In this document: in pieces, positions 7,967 to 16,079 of the stretch | Position numbering within the stretch: position 1 is the stretch's first letter | Layout of the letters: every line of letters starts with the position of its first letter | Origin: Cytophagales bacterium | GTDB lineage: Bacteria; Bacteroidota; Bacteroidia; Cytophagales; VRUD01 | Length of the DNA stretch: 64,000 nt | Assembly (NCBI GenBank): GCA_019456305.1 | Contig: VRUD01000006.1 | Span: 1 to 64,000 of the forward strand | Direction of reading: 5' to 3' | Notes under the pieces: model-generated | Databases searched by the model: none | What the model was told of the DNA's origin: nothing | What the model saw: only the letters and a program-made list of their open reading frames with translations | Made by a program: the position numbers and the translations under genes

Positions 7967-8407
7967 ATGAGTACCACAACAAAGGAAAAACTAAAATATT
8001 TGATCGAGGGTAGTATTTCTCCCGAACTTATATCAACACAAGTACAGAATCACCAAAAGAAAACAGACATAGGCGCCCATACGTTTTTTCTCGGGCAGGT
8101 GAGGGCTGATGAAATTGATCAGAAACGGGTTATTGCCATTGAATACTCAGCTTATGCGGAAATGGCCGAGAAAGAAATTGCAAATATCAGGGAAAAAACT
8201 TTTGAAAAGTATGATATAAGTTGTTTACACATTTATCATAGTTTGGGAGAAGTGAAGGTAGGAGAAGTATCACTTTTTGTGATGGTTTCGACAGCACATA
8301 GGCAAGATACTTTTTCAGCGTTGGAATTTATTGTTGAACAAATAAAACACCGGGCGCCTATCTGGAAAAAAGAAATATTTGAAGATGGTACATCAAGTTG
8401 GCAGTAG
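7967..8407 (+). CDS. moaE: MoaE, molybdopterin synthase catalytic subunit
   Basis: A 146-aa protein with the MoaE pattern: 'GAHTFFLGQVRAD', 'AIEYSAYAEMAEKEI', 'HSLGEVKVGEVSLFVMVSTAHR' and the catalytic-Lys region 'EQIKHRAPIWKKE'. It forms the heterotetrameric molybdopterin synthase with MoaD. Length is normal. The last few codons and the stop lie at the edge of a GGCAGTAGGCAG repeat, so the C-terminus (SSWQ) may be repeat-derived. The gene is in the Moco operon. Confidence 0.9.
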   Translation: MSTTTKEKLKYLIEGSISPELISTQVQNHQKKTDIGAHTFFLGQVRADEIDQKRVIAIEYSAYAEMAEKEIANIREKTFEKYDISCLHIYHSLGEVKVGEVSLFVMVSTAHRQDTFSALEFIVEQIKHRAPIWKKEIFEDGTSSWQ

Positions 8408-8455
8408 GCAGCAGCAGGAGGCAGTGTTTGCCCCGACTGCCTACTGCCGCTTCTA
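8398..8455. repeat. GGCAGTAGGCAG inverted repeat
   Basis: GGCAGTAGGCAG and CTGCCTACTGCC flank a short centre immediately after moaE, and the stop codon of moaE falls within the left arm. The same family appears inside the diheme cytochrome gene near 34085-34135. Confidence 0.8.
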
Positions 8456-8526
8456 CATAGATGGATTGACGAAGCACTAAAAAATGAAATCGCTTAAAAT
8501 TAAGTGAAATTCTGATACAATAAATT

Positions 8527-9471
8527 ATGCGTGACATCAGCAGTAAAATAAAAACATTACGCATTGCACGTGCAAGCGCAATGATGAAAATGAGCGGGGA
8601 TAGTATTGATGCTATAAAGAACAATGCTACACCCAAAAAGGATGTACTGGCAATCGCCCGGGCAGCAGGATATCTGGCAGTAAAAAACACCGGCAATACC
8701 ATTCCTCATTGTCATCCTCTCCCGATAGAAGCGGTTAATATAGCATACGACCTAAAGGATGATACAGTAAGGATTGATGTTGAAGTAAAGACCTGTTATA
8801 AAACCGGCTGCGAGATGGAGGCATTACACGGTGCATCTGTTGTGGCATTAACCATCTACGACATGATAAAACCCATTGATAAAAATATTGAAATTAGCAC
8901 GATTAAATTAGAAGAAAAGAGTGGGGGTAAATCTGATTTTAAAGATAGATTTCCCGGTTCATTGCAAGCTGCAGTGATCGTTGTCTCTGACTCTGTCGCA
9001 GCAGGCAGCAAACATGATAAAGCCGGAAAATCAATAATCAAAAAATTAGAAACATTTGATATAGTTATTAATGATTATATTATCATCCCTGATGAACCTG
9101 GGGAGATTCGCAAAAACGTAGAAAAATATTGTGAGCAGGAAATTGACATTGTCATCACCACAGGAGGAACAGGCCTTTCGCCCAGGGATCACACCCCGGA
9201 ATCTTTAAAGCCGCTGATTGATACCGAGATTCCCGGTATTATGGAAGCTGCCAGAAGCTACGGACAAAACAGAACACCTTATGCCATGCTTTCCCGCAGT
9301 ATTGCCGGGCTCAAAAACAGGACTTTAATACTCGCGCTGCCAGGCTCCTCACGAGGCGCTGCAGAAACAATGGATGCTCTTTTCCCAAATGTATTGCATA
9401 TTTTTAAAGTGCTGGAAAAAGGTTACAGGCATGAGTTGGAGGGAACTAAATCTCACAATAAGGGATTGTAA
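8527..9471 (+). CDS. moaCB: Bifunctional MoaC-MogA/MoaB (MoaCB) Moco biosynthesis protein
   Basis: A fusion of two Moco enzymes. Residues 1-145 are MoaC (cyclic pyranopterin monophosphate synthase), with 'HCHPLPIEAV', 'KTGCEMEALHG' and the catalytic Asp/Lys pair in 'YDMIKPID'. Residues about 155-314 are a MogA/MoaB molybdopterin adenylyltransferase, with 'TTGGTGLSPRD' and 'LALPGSSRG'. Such fusions are known in several phyla. With MoaA encoded at 19814, the window has MoaA, MoaC, MoaD, MoaE, MogA, MoeA and MobA, so the route to MGD is nearly complete. It ends the operon and is followed by a strong hairpin shared with the convergent cytochrome gene. Confidence 0.92.
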   Translation: MRDISSKIKTLRIARASAMMKMSGDSIDAIKNNATPKKDVLAIARAAGYLAVKNTGNTIPHCHPLPIEAVNIAYDLKDDTVRIDVEVKTCYKTGCEMEALHGASVVALTIYDMIKPIDKNIEISTIKLEEKSGGKSDFKDRFPGSLQAAVIVVSDSVAAGSKHDKAGKSIIKKLETFDIVINDYIIIPDEPGEIRKNVEKYCEQEIDIVITTGGTGLSPRDHTPESLKPLIDTEIPGIMEAARSYGQNRTPYAMLSRSIAGLKNRTLILALPGSSRGAAETMDALFPNVLHIFKVLEKGYRHELEGTKSHNKGL

Positions 9472-9604
9472 TGACTTTTGTCATTTATGTAATTCAGTAC
9501 CTTGTAATCCTCAACCTAATACCAGTTCCTATATTTATTAATAGGCTGTTTTAAAAAAGTTGCTATGAATTAATGAAAGAGGAGTAATTCTTCAGTTTTT
9601 TACC

Positions 9605-9639
9605 AATTGCTGTATTGTTAATAAAACAATACAGCAATT
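9605..9639. terminator. Bidirectional terminator hairpin
   Basis: A 15-bp perfect inverted repeat, AATTGCTGTATTGTT / AACAATACAGCAATT with a 5-bp loop, lies between the convergent ends of moaCB and the cytochrome gene, with T-rich and A-rich flanks. Confidence 0.7.
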
Positions 9640-9655
9640 AGAAGAAAAACAAAAT

Positions 9656-10249
9656 TCATCTTCTTTGCCCATACCTTTTAGTTCTTATATTTAATTCCGC
9701 TAAAACCCTGACAGTATATATCAATACAATAACAATCACAAGTAACAAACCCATTATCCAGGATAAGGGGTTAAGAATAAACGTCAAAATAAGATCGTTT
9801 CCTTTTGAGCTATCTTGTATATTATTATTGGCACTTTCTGTAGTTTCTTGATTGTCAGTCATTTCATTGCCCGATAAAGTTACCGTTTCAACTGTGGATG
9901 AACTTTGTTGACTGCTGCTGTTAATGTACGCAAGCAGAGCGGTTATTTCTTCATCAGCAAGTGGTTGGTCGGGCATTACGATCATATTGTTCTCATTAAA
10001 TAATGTTACCGCCTTTTCATCGCCTGCCTGGATCATTGTTTGTGAAGATTTAATAAAATCTTTCAACCACTGCTCATCATGCCTGCTTTGCACACCAGCC
10101 AGGTCAGGTCCTACCAATTGGCCTCCTCCTATTGTATGACATGCTATGCAGTTTTCCATGAAGATCATTTCACCGTCAACCTGCGAATAATTTTCTTTTG
10201 ATAAAAGCAATAAAGCTGTTGATATAATTAGGAACTTAACCGGTATCAT
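9656..10249 (-). CDS. Monoheme c-type cytochrome with C-terminal membrane anchor
   Basis: A 197-aa protein with a signal peptide (cleavage near YSQ), a single CIACH heme site at residues 34-38, a cytochrome fold ending about residue 115, a Ser/Thr-rich linker and one membrane helix at about 163-185 followed by a basic cytoplasmic tail. The heme domain ('GGGQLVGPDLAGVQSRHDEQWLKDFIKSSQTM') closely parallels the first heme domain of the nar-associated diheme cytochrome at 33186. It appears to be last in the minus-strand operon headed by the cytochrome at 12824. It probably shuttles electrons at the outer face of the inner membrane. Confidence 0.8.
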   Translation of the reverse strand: MIPVKFLIISTALLLLSKENYSQVDGEMIFMENCIACHTIGGGQLVGPDLAGVQSRHDEQWLKDFIKSSQTMIQAGDEKAVTLFNENNMIVMPDQPLADEEITALLAYINSSSQQSSSTVETVTLSGNEMTDNQETTESANNNIQDSSKGNDLILTFILNPLSWIMGLLLVIVIVLIYTVRVLAELNIRTKRYGQRR

Positions 10250-10289
10250 AATTCAAAATATTTTTAGGTTAGCTGTATTTTATTTTATT

Positions 10290-10345
10290 CACCTCAATTC
10301 CCCCTCTCTCCCGGTTATAGCCGGGATGGAGAGGGGGCAGAGGTG
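10290..10345. repeat. Imperfect inverted repeat between cytochrome-operon genes
   Basis: CACCTC...CCCTCTCTCCCGG pairs with CCGGGATGGAGAGGG...GAGGTG. It fills most of the gap between the membrane-anchored cytochrome and the carboxypeptidase-regulatory-like lipoprotein genes. Confidence 0.8.
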
Positions 10346-10368
10346 AAGAGTTAATAACCGTTTTGTGA

Positions 10369-10740
10369 TCACTCCACATCAATATCTGCATCCACTTCTT
10401 CGGATTTTTTGTTGATTGTTACAGCAAGTCCGCCTCCCCTAACTGCTCCGGAGCTGTCGCTCCCCATTGCCAAAAGGTAGTAATTACCTTTTTGCAAATT
10501 CTCAAATTCAAATTCACCTGCTGCGTCTGTGGTAGTGTTGTCATCAACATCACCGTTGGCAGATGTTTCGCCATACCAAATGCTGACCGTTGCATTGGGT
10601 ATCGTTTCATCATTGGCTTCATAATGAACGTGGCCGTGGATGTGTGCTTTACCACCAGGGCCTGGCTCTTTTTTACACGCTGGCAACAGTATTAAAAATG
10701 CTGCAGCGGTAATTACGGATGTTAATCTTAGTGTTTTCAT
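10369..10740 (-). CDS. Small lipoprotein with carboxypeptidase-regulatory-like (Ig-like) domain
   Basis: 123 aa. A signal sequence ends in the lipobox LLPAC with Cys22. The rest has 'TIPNATVSIWYGE...TTTDAAGEFEFENLQKGNYYLLAMG', the pattern of the carboxypeptidase-regulatory-like/CnaB beta-sandwich common in Bacteroidota surface proteins. It has no catalytic residues and no heme site. It lies between two cytochrome genes in a minus-strand operon, so it may be a periplasmic or outer-membrane accessory to that group. The specific role is unknown. Confidence 0.7.
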   Translation of the reverse strand: MKTLRLTSVITAAAFLILLPACKKEPGPGGKAHIHGHVHYEANDETIPNATVSIWYGETSANGDVDDNTTTDAAGEFEFENLQKGNYYLLAMGSDSSGAVRGGGLAVTINKKSEEVDADIDVE

Positions 10741-10805
10741 TTTGGTACCTCCTTTTTTGTAGGTGAAATTTTTTATTATTTCACCGGGGTTAGTTAAACA
10801 TAAAT

Positions 10806-11075
10806 TTAATTTGCTGCTTTTAAAAATTCGATGATCTTCTCTGTTTCACGAGCCGTGAGGTTTGCGCGCATTCTCATGTGCGATCCGATCAACTCCCATT
10901 GAGGGTCGCTGAAATCGGCAGGCGAAGGCACGTTATGGCAGCGTGAACAATTCTCGCCCCACAACTGTGCTCCGCTCTTTGCCTGTATTTCTTCGGACAC
11001 CTTACAACCCGACAGATAAGCATTGAGCATTATTGCAGCACCTAATGTCATTGCTATGATTTTTAACTTTTTCAT
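10806..11075 (-). CDS. Small monoheme cytochrome lipoprotein
   Basis: 89 aa with a lipobox-like LSGC (Cys24) and one CSRCH heme motif at residues 43-47. Met-rich 'HMRMRANLTARETEKIIEFLKAAN' near the end could provide the distal heme ligand. A minimal membrane-tethered cytochrome, 22 bp downstream of the porin gene and clearly in its operon. It probably relays electrons in the periplasm. Confidence 0.75.
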   Translation of the reverse strand: MKKLKIIAMTLGAAIMLNAYLSGCKVSEEIQAKSGAQLWGENCSRCHNVPSPADFSDPQWELIGSHMRMRANLTARETEKIIEFLKAAN

Positions 11076-11097
11076 AATGATTGTTTTTTAAATGTTT

Positions 11098-12384
11098 TTA
11101 AAATCCTATTGTCCATTGGAGCATGGCTATGCTCTCTAATTTACCTATTCGCATTTCAAATTTGAACGCTGAGCGTGCGTGTATCCAGTAGTTCAAACCC
11201 AGCGACCACCTTGCATCATTAAATTCCCATTTCGCCCCCTCTGCTAATTGAGCAGCGTCATACCGAACCACAAATTCCAGGTTGCGGATCAGCTCTTTGC
11301 CGGATTTGGAGGGGCGGTAAGAAAGCTGGGCATAATATATCTTGCTTTGGTTGTTGAATGTATAAAGCGAATCTTCACCCATCGCAACATCCATACTGTC
11401 ATTCAGATAATAAGCATCACCTATATTAACAAAGCTGAATTGTCCAACCAGCCGGATATCGCCTTTTATAGAGCTAAAATCCTTATTGTAGGACAAATCA
11501 AGAGCATAGAGCAGAGCGCTTACATTTTCATGTTCGGTACCCAGGTCGCCTGTTTTTCCTGCGTATTGTCCTGAAACGCCTATTTCCAAAGATGAATTGG
11601 AGAAGGGCAAAAATCCTAATCTTCCTCCTATTGCTTTGTTTGCGTTGTTGTCACGGAAGTTGCTGTAGATCAAAGCGCCTGCATTTTCGGGATTGCCTTT
11701 GCCATCTTCCAATACCGGCCCGTTGGAAACATACACTGCATAATACAATTTAGATTTACCTAACTGCAGCCCGCCTCTCGCCTGTATGCCTAATTCATCG
11801 GTAGGGGTTGCCCCTCCATGACCGAAACCTAAAGGGGCGCTGGGCAGCTTGTTGATCCATGAAGGATGAAAGCGTTCATTGAAAGTTCCAAAAGGCGATA
11901 AAAACTTGCCACCTACTAATGTGAGCCAGTCATTCACAAAATAACCGATACTTGCGTAACCCAGGTCAAAATGGGTGCCACCTTCATGTGAAATGCCTTC
12001 CTGGCCTCCTCCATGCCCGCCACCACCATGTCCATGCCCCCCGGTTTCTCCACCATGAACGCCCCCTTCCAGCTCAATATGTAATTCACTTTCAAAAAAG
12101 AGTTTATCTGTGGGTTTCCAGATCATGATCGGTGCAAAACCCGCATGGTCAAAACGTGAAATATCAAGATCCTCCAGATCCTGGTGATAGGCAAAATCTG
12201 CAAAACCTGTCATACGGAATTTATTGCTGCCGGGCTTTAGTGCATTAAGCCTTTCGCTCAATGTGCTGTTGGCAGTTTTTAGAGCTTCAAGTTCTTTTGC
12301 CAAAGCCGTGTCGGTTTGAGCATTTGCCTTGAATGATGACGCTGTCAGCGCTATCATTAATAATATGATCGTTTGTTTTTTCAT
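11098..12384 (-). CDS. Porin-like outer-membrane protein with His/Gly-rich loop
   Basis: 428 aa with a cleavable signal peptide (ending near NAQ), a short coiled-coil segment (about residues 28-48) typical of the N-terminus of many periplasm-spanning porins, then a 16-18-strand barrel similar to phosphate-selective or general Bacteroidota porins. Between two strands, residues 109-139 form a His/Gly-rich loop with about six His, which could bind metal. It lies 5 bp after the cytochrome gene at 12390, so the two are co-transcribed. The pairing with three cytochromes and an Fnr-like promoter suggests use during anaerobic respiration; the solute is unknown. Confidence 0.7.
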   Translation of the reverse strand: MKKQTIILLMIALTASSFKANAQTDTALAKELEALKTANSTLSERLNALKPGSNKFRMTGFADFAYHQDLEDLDISRFDHAGFAPIMIWKPTDKLFFESELHIELEGGVHGGETGGHGHGGGGHGGGQEGISHEGGTHFDLGYASIGYFVNDWLTLVGGKFLSPFGTFNERFHPSWINKLPSAPLGFGHGGATPTDELGIQARGGLQLGKSKLYYAVYVSNGPVLEDGKGNPENAGALIYSNFRDNNANKAIGGRLGFLPFSNSSLEIGVSGQYAGKTGDLGTEHENVSALLYALDLSYNKDFSSIKGDIRLVGQFSFVNIGDAYYLNDSMDVAMGEDSLYTFNNQSKIYYAQLSYRPSKSGKELIRNLEFVVRYDAAQLAEGAKWEFNDARWSLGLNYWIHARSAFKFEMRIGKLESIAMLQWTIGF

Positions 12385-12389
12385 GGTTA

Positions 12390-12824
12390 TTATTTTTTAC
12401 CCAGTACCCTGATATAATTTACCAATTTCCACCGCTGTTCTTCTTTCAATATTTTCTCATAAGCTGCCATGGGTGGCTTGCCTGTGGTAAGCTTCCAGAA
12501 AATGGCGCCATCTGTCTGGCTTTGCAATTTTTCTGAAGTGAAATCTTTGGGCCTTGGTTTCAAGCTTAAACCTGCAATACCGTCACCTTTACCTCTGTCG
12601 CCATGACAGATTTTGCAAAGTTTGAGGTAAAGTTTTTTCCCTTCAGCAGTAGCTTCTGCTTTACCTTTATAAGGATTTTTCAATAAGTCAACAGATTTGG
12701 GCGCTACCCAGTCATCATCATTAATGCTGCCTGATTTAGTACCTGATATAAAGATCGAAGTAACTATTAAAGCAGCTAATGGAAACGCTAACTTAATGTG
12801 ACGAGTGTTTTTTGGCTTTTTCAT
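12390..12824 (-). CDS. c-type cytochrome, monoheme (paralogue of the gene at 1986)
   Basis: 144 aa with a signal or anchor helix (about residues 10-27) and one CKICH heme site at 70-74. It is followed by 'GKGDGIAGLSLKPRPKDFTSEKLQSQTDGAIFWKLTTG', and the end 'VNYIRVLG' matches the cytochrome at 1986-2522. It heads a minus-strand operon with the porin, a second small cytochrome, a CnaB-like lipoprotein and the anchored cytochrome. A -7 box and a near-palindromic Fnr-like site precede it. Confidence 0.8.
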   Translation of the reverse strand: MKKPKNTRHIKLAFPLAALIVTSIFISGTKSGSINDDDWVAPKSVDLLKNPYKGKAEATAEGKKLYLKLCKICHGDRGKGDGIAGLSLKPRPKDFTSEKLQSQTDGAIFWKLTTGKPPMAAYEKILKEEQRWKLVNYIRVLGKK

Positions 12825-12859
12825 GATCTATTGTTTTGATAAATTAATTCTTCATATGC

Positions 12860-12902
12860 AAAAGTATCTATCACAGATATTGTACACGATGTCTGCCGTC
12901 AT
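12860..12902 (-). promoter_or_regulatory. Promoter with -7 box and imperfect Fnr-like site
   Basis: On the minus strand TACTTTTG (12867-12860) matches TAnnTTTG. TGTC-TGCC-GTCA (12891-12902, flanked as ATGTC...GTCAT) is one base off a perfect palindrome, and its centre is 36.5 bp from the last G of the -7 box. No clear -33 box is seen. Confidence 0.5.
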
Positions 12903-12927
12903 AAAAAATTATGATTGTTGTTATTTG

Positions 12928-12990
12928 AAACCACGAATTACACGAATTACACAAATTAAATTAGTGTAATTCGTGTAATTCGTGGTTTCA
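12928..12990. repeat. Perfect 26-bp inverted repeat (ACACGAATTACACG family)
   Basis: Arms 12928-12953 and 12965-12990 are perfectly complementary, with an 11-bp AT loop. Each arm contains two tandem ACGAATTAC units. Confidence 0.95.
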
Positions 12991-13039
12991 TTTTCGGTGT
13001 TTACATGAATGTCGGTGCGCCCCGATGGTAATCGGGACA

Positions 13040-13144
13040 GGCAAGCATAAAATACGTTTGTTAAAGATTACTTTTCAGGAAGAATACAGGGCGCTATTGA
13101 AGAAGTATAATGTGGAGTATGACGAACGTTATGTATGGGACTGA
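13040..13144 (+). pseudogene. C-terminal remnant of an IS200-like REP-associated tyrosine transposase (RAYT)
   Basis: An open segment ends 'TFQEEYRALLKKYNVEYDERYVWD' before a stop. This is the typical C-terminus of Bacteroidota RAYT / IS200-like Y1 transposases. Nothing upstream encodes the catalytic HUH or Tyr region, so only about 34 codons remain. REP hairpins follow directly, as expected for a RAYT locus. Confidence 0.65.
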
Positions 13145-13150
13145 TGCCTG

Positions 13151-13241
13151 TTTCGCCCTTTCAGGGCTAATCATCAGAGCTAGAGAATAACACAGGGCTA
13201 CACCCTGTGTTTACACCTCACGCCCTTTCAGGGCTTTTTTT
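13151..13241. repeat. REP-type block: three hairpins
   Basis: GCCCTttcAGGGC (13155-13167), ACACAGGGctacaCCCTGTGT (13190-13210) and again GCCCTttcAGGGC (13222-13234), followed by a run of Ts. This is the common Bacteroidota REP layout and adjoins the RAYT remnant. The last hairpin with its T-run could also terminate transcription. Confidence 0.8.
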
Positions 13242-13417
13242 GAGAATATTTATAAAATATTTAACTATCAACAACTTTTTAGAATAGAGCCAAAATTAAT
13301 AATAATAGGGTCAACCAGCGCCCAGTAACCAGCATCCAGTAACTGATAATTTGATGCATGATGTTAATAATGATTACAATTTAAGTTGTTTTTTTTAATT
13401 TAGATTTTTAGGTGTCA

Positions 13418-14476
13418 TTAGTATCTGATATTTGACAACTTACCTGCGTCAAGAATAGTAATATTTTTCCCTTTAATTTCAATTAGTTTATCTTCTTTAA
13501 ATTCAGATAATGTTCTGATGACTGTTTCTGTAGCCGTACCTGCAATGCTTGCCAGGTCATTTCTTGAAATGGATATATTGAAATTTTCATTATTTTCTTC
13601 CCGGTAACGTTTTTGCACGAGTAACAATGCTTCGGCTACCCTCTTTCTCACCGTATTATAAGCAAGATTTAATAATTGTTCTTCTTTTTCGAGCAAGCTT
13701 CCGGATAACATCTTGATGAACTTGTGTGAGACATCGCGATTGTTTTGGAACAATGAAAGAAAATCCTGCTTTGGTATCTTGTAAATTTCAACATCTTCCA
13801 ATGCCGCTGCTGTTTCTGTATAATCACAATCCTGCAATAAAGCCATGTAGCCGAAAAAATCACCTTTCTTGTATAAACCTGTAACATACTCTTTTCCATC
13901 TTCATTCATTCTATAGGTTTTTACCTTGCCTTTATTGATAAAGAACATCCCATTAGGAAAATCGCCTTCATAATAGATGGTCTCTTTCTTTTTGTAGGGT
14001 CTGAGCTTTCTATCTTCAGATAGTTTACTTAATTCTTCCAAACCCCTGGCTCCGTCAATAAATTCATTTAATCCCTCAATGTTATTGCTAAATTCACCTT
14101 TAAAGATCTCGCTTCTCTTTAAACGGCTTTCGATTGCGTTAAGCAATTCCATTTCATCAAAAGGTTTGGTTATATAATCATCAGCTCCAAGGTTCATTCC
14201 TTTTCGCTGATCGCTTTTTTCCGCCTTTGCAGTGAGGAATATGAATGGGACACCTGCGGTTGCCATGTTTTTACTCAGCAGGTACAAAACACCGTATCCG
14301 TCTAATTCCGGCATCATTATATCGCAAATGATCAGATCGGGTTTTGACTTCTTTGCCAGCTCAACGCCAACTTTTCCCCCATCGGCAGTTATAACTTTAT
14401 AATTTGCTAGCTCAAGAATTTCAGCGGTATTTTCCCGCATTTCCAGGTTATCTTCTATCAGTAAAATGGTTTTCAT
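13418..14476 (-). CDS. Response regulator fused to Crp/Fnr-type effector (REC-cNMP-HTH)
   Basis: 352 aa. Residues 1-120 form a receiver domain with phospho-acceptor Asp52 ('IICDIMMPELDG') and the usual Thr/Lys ('FLTAKAEKSD'). Residues about 145-265 are a cNMP-type jelly roll, and about 290-345 a Crp-type HTH ('LASIAGTATETVIRTLSEF'). The architecture joins two-component input to a Crp-like DNA-binding output. Its kinase partner is almost certainly the PAS kinase directly upstream on the same strand. It lacks the N-terminal Cys set seen in the two stand-alone Crp/Fnr proteins. It is a second candidate for control of the respiratory promoters. Confidence 0.85.
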   Translation of the reverse strand: MKTILLIEDNLEMRENTAEILELANYKVITADGGKVGVELAKKSKPDLIICDIMMPELDGYGVLYLLSKNMATAGVPFIFLTAKAEKSDQRKGMNLGADDYITKPFDEMELLNAIESRLKRSEIFKGEFSNNIEGLNEFIDGARGLEELSKLSEDRKLRPYKKKETIYYEGDFPNGMFFINKGKVKTYRMNEDGKEYVTGLYKKGDFFGYMALLQDCDYTETAAALEDVEIYKIPKQDFLSLFQNNRDVSHKFIKMLSGSLLEKEEQLLNLAYNTVRKRVAEALLLVQKRYREENNENFNISISRNDLASIAGTATETVIRTLSEFKEDKLIEIKGKNITILDAGKLSNIRY

Positions 14477-14494
14477 ATTAGTATCGGATTTTTA

Positions 14495-14640
14495 ATTTTT
14501 TGCCACAAATAATGTCACAAAGACACCAAGGCACAAAGGGTCACAAAGATAATTTTAATGTATCATTAATAAAGAACGGAATTACAAAAATGGTTTTATA
14601 AAATACTTTGTGTAACTTAGTGTCTTCGTGTCTTTGTGGC
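14495..14640. repeat. CAAAGACAC inverted repeat pair around the regulator-kinase gap
   Basis: GCCACAAATAATGTCACAAAGACACC lies on one side and CTTAGTGTCTTCGTGTCTTTGTGGC on the other, the same family as at 541-700. The right arm supplies the last codons and stop of the kinase gene (ATKTRRH). Confidence 0.75.
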
Positions 14641-15924
14641 AAGGTCTTCCGGCTGCTGAATAGCAAGCGGCAATTTAATCATAAATGTGGTTCCTTTATT
14701 TTCCTTGCTAATAAATTCTACAGAACCATTCATTAATTCAACATATTTTTTTACAATGTTTAACCCCAAACCTGTGCCGCCAATATTGATAGAGTTGCGT
14801 GCTCTGAAGAATCGTTCAAACATATGCGTTTTATCTGTATCCGGAATGCCAATTCCCCTGTCTTTTACTGAAATCATTAAGTGTGCGTTTTTATATTGGG
14901 TTGTAAAATCAATTCTTTCCCCTTCAGCAGAGTATTTAATGGCGTTTGACAAAAGGTTATTGATGATATTCTTTAAAAATTGCTTGTCCAGATTAACCTC
15001 CCCTTTATTTCCTGAGTGTTTGTAAACAATATGCTGTTTTGTTTTTGCAACGGCTTGCATTTCCTCTACAATGTCTTCAGCAAATTCGATAAGGTCAAAT
15101 GACACAGGTTTGTTTTCTATTATTCCTTCTTCTAACTTGTCTAATGAAAGAAAATCATTTAAAATGCTAACGAGGTTATTAACTGAAGATCTGATCCGCT
15201 CAATATGCTTGTTTCGTTTGTCTTCAACGGCAGGTTGGTTGTACTTTGAGATCAATGCAACCGAAGAAAGTATCGTACTAAGAGGTGTTCTGAATTCGTG
15301 TGATGCTATTGAAACAAACCGGGATTTCAGCTTATTCAGCTCTTTTTCTTTTTCCAATGCTCTTTTTGTCTCTTTTTCGGCTAATGTTCTTGATCTTATT
15401 TCTTCCTGGAGATCTTCGTTGCTGTACCTCAAGGCGCTGATCGCTTTGCTCAATTCCTGAGTACGCTCCTCAACCCGTGATTCTAACTCTTTATTAAGCT
15501 GTTCAAGATTATCTCTTACTTTTTTGCGTTCGGTAATGTCGGTAATAAGCGCCATTACAAACTTCCCATCATCCAGGTCAAAATGATTCAGGCTGATCTC
15601 CACAGGAAATGTAGTTCCATCTTTTCGAATTGCAGACAAGTCCATATCTATTCCCATTGACCGTTTTCTGGGATTTTTGCTGTATTCTTCCCGCAGGGAG
15701 ATATGTTTATTCCTGTATTGTTGAGGCATGAGCATTTCCACCTTTTGCCCGGTCAATTCATTTGTGGTGTAACCGAACATTTCTTCTATCCTGGGATTGA
15801 ACATCCTGATCGTTCCTTTTTTATCAAGTACTATTAAACCTTCCGCTGCTGATTCGAAAAGTACCTGGCAAATGTTTTCCAAATCTTCTTTTTTCTCCCT
15901 TTGAATATTAGACTTTGAATCCAT
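14617..15924 (-). CDS. Cytoplasmic PAS histidine kinase with FixL-like PAS
   Basis: 435 aa with no membrane segment. The PAS domain (about 18-135) is followed by a coiled coil (about 138-200), HisKA with phospho-acceptor His209 ('SIASHEFRTPLS') and an HATPase domain ('ISVKDRGIGIPD', 'GGTGLGLNIV'). The PAS aligns without gaps to FixL around 'MPQQYRNKH...EEY...GID...IRKDGTTFP'; His74 falls at the proximal heme His of FixL, but the FixL distal Arg is replaced by Met. Heme sensing is therefore possible but unproven, since many non-heme PAS domains share this His. The last seven residues are repeat-encoded. Partner: the REC-Crp regulator downstream. Confidence 0.85.
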   Translation of the reverse strand: MDSKSNIQREKKEDLENICQVLFESAAEGLIVLDKKGTIRMFNPRIEEMFGYTTNELTGQKVEMLMPQQYRNKHISLREEYSKNPRKRSMGIDMDLSAIRKDGTTFPVEISLNHFDLDDGKFVMALITDITERKKVRDNLEQLNKELESRVEERTQELSKAISALRYSNEDLQEEIRSRTLAEKETKRALEKEKELNKLKSRFVSIASHEFRTPLSTILSSVALISKYNQPAVEDKRNKHIERIRSSVNNLVSILNDFLSLDKLEEGIIENKPVSFDLIEFAEDIVEEMQAVAKTKQHIVYKHSGNKGEVNLDKQFLKNIINNLLSNAIKYSAEGERIDFTTQYKNAHLMISVKDRGIGIPDTDKTHMFERFFRARNSINIGGTGLGLNIVKKYVELMNGSVEFISKENKGTTFMIKLPLAIQQPEDLATKTRRH

Positions 15925-15944
15925 TTAAGTAGGGGAATTAAAAT

Positions 15945-16078
15945 TTATAGGATACTAATAAAAAAATGCTAATATACTAATAAATACTAATTATACTAAT
16001 AAAAAAGAAATGTATACTAAAAGCAGGATAAAAACATTCGTATCATTAGTATAAATTCGTATATTAGCATTATACATT
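15945..16078. repeat. TACTAATA repeat cluster
   Basis: Many direct and inverted copies of ATACTAATA lie between the kinase and the TerB-like gene. No coding capacity. Confidence 0.7.
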
Positions 16079-16079
16079 A

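Noticed and set aside
9470-9485. Perfect palindrome AATGAC-TTTT-GTCATT, like the Fnr-type boxes
   Set aside because: It overlaps the stop of moaCB between two convergent genes. No gene start or -7 box lies at the usual distance on either strand, so it is probably not a promoter site.
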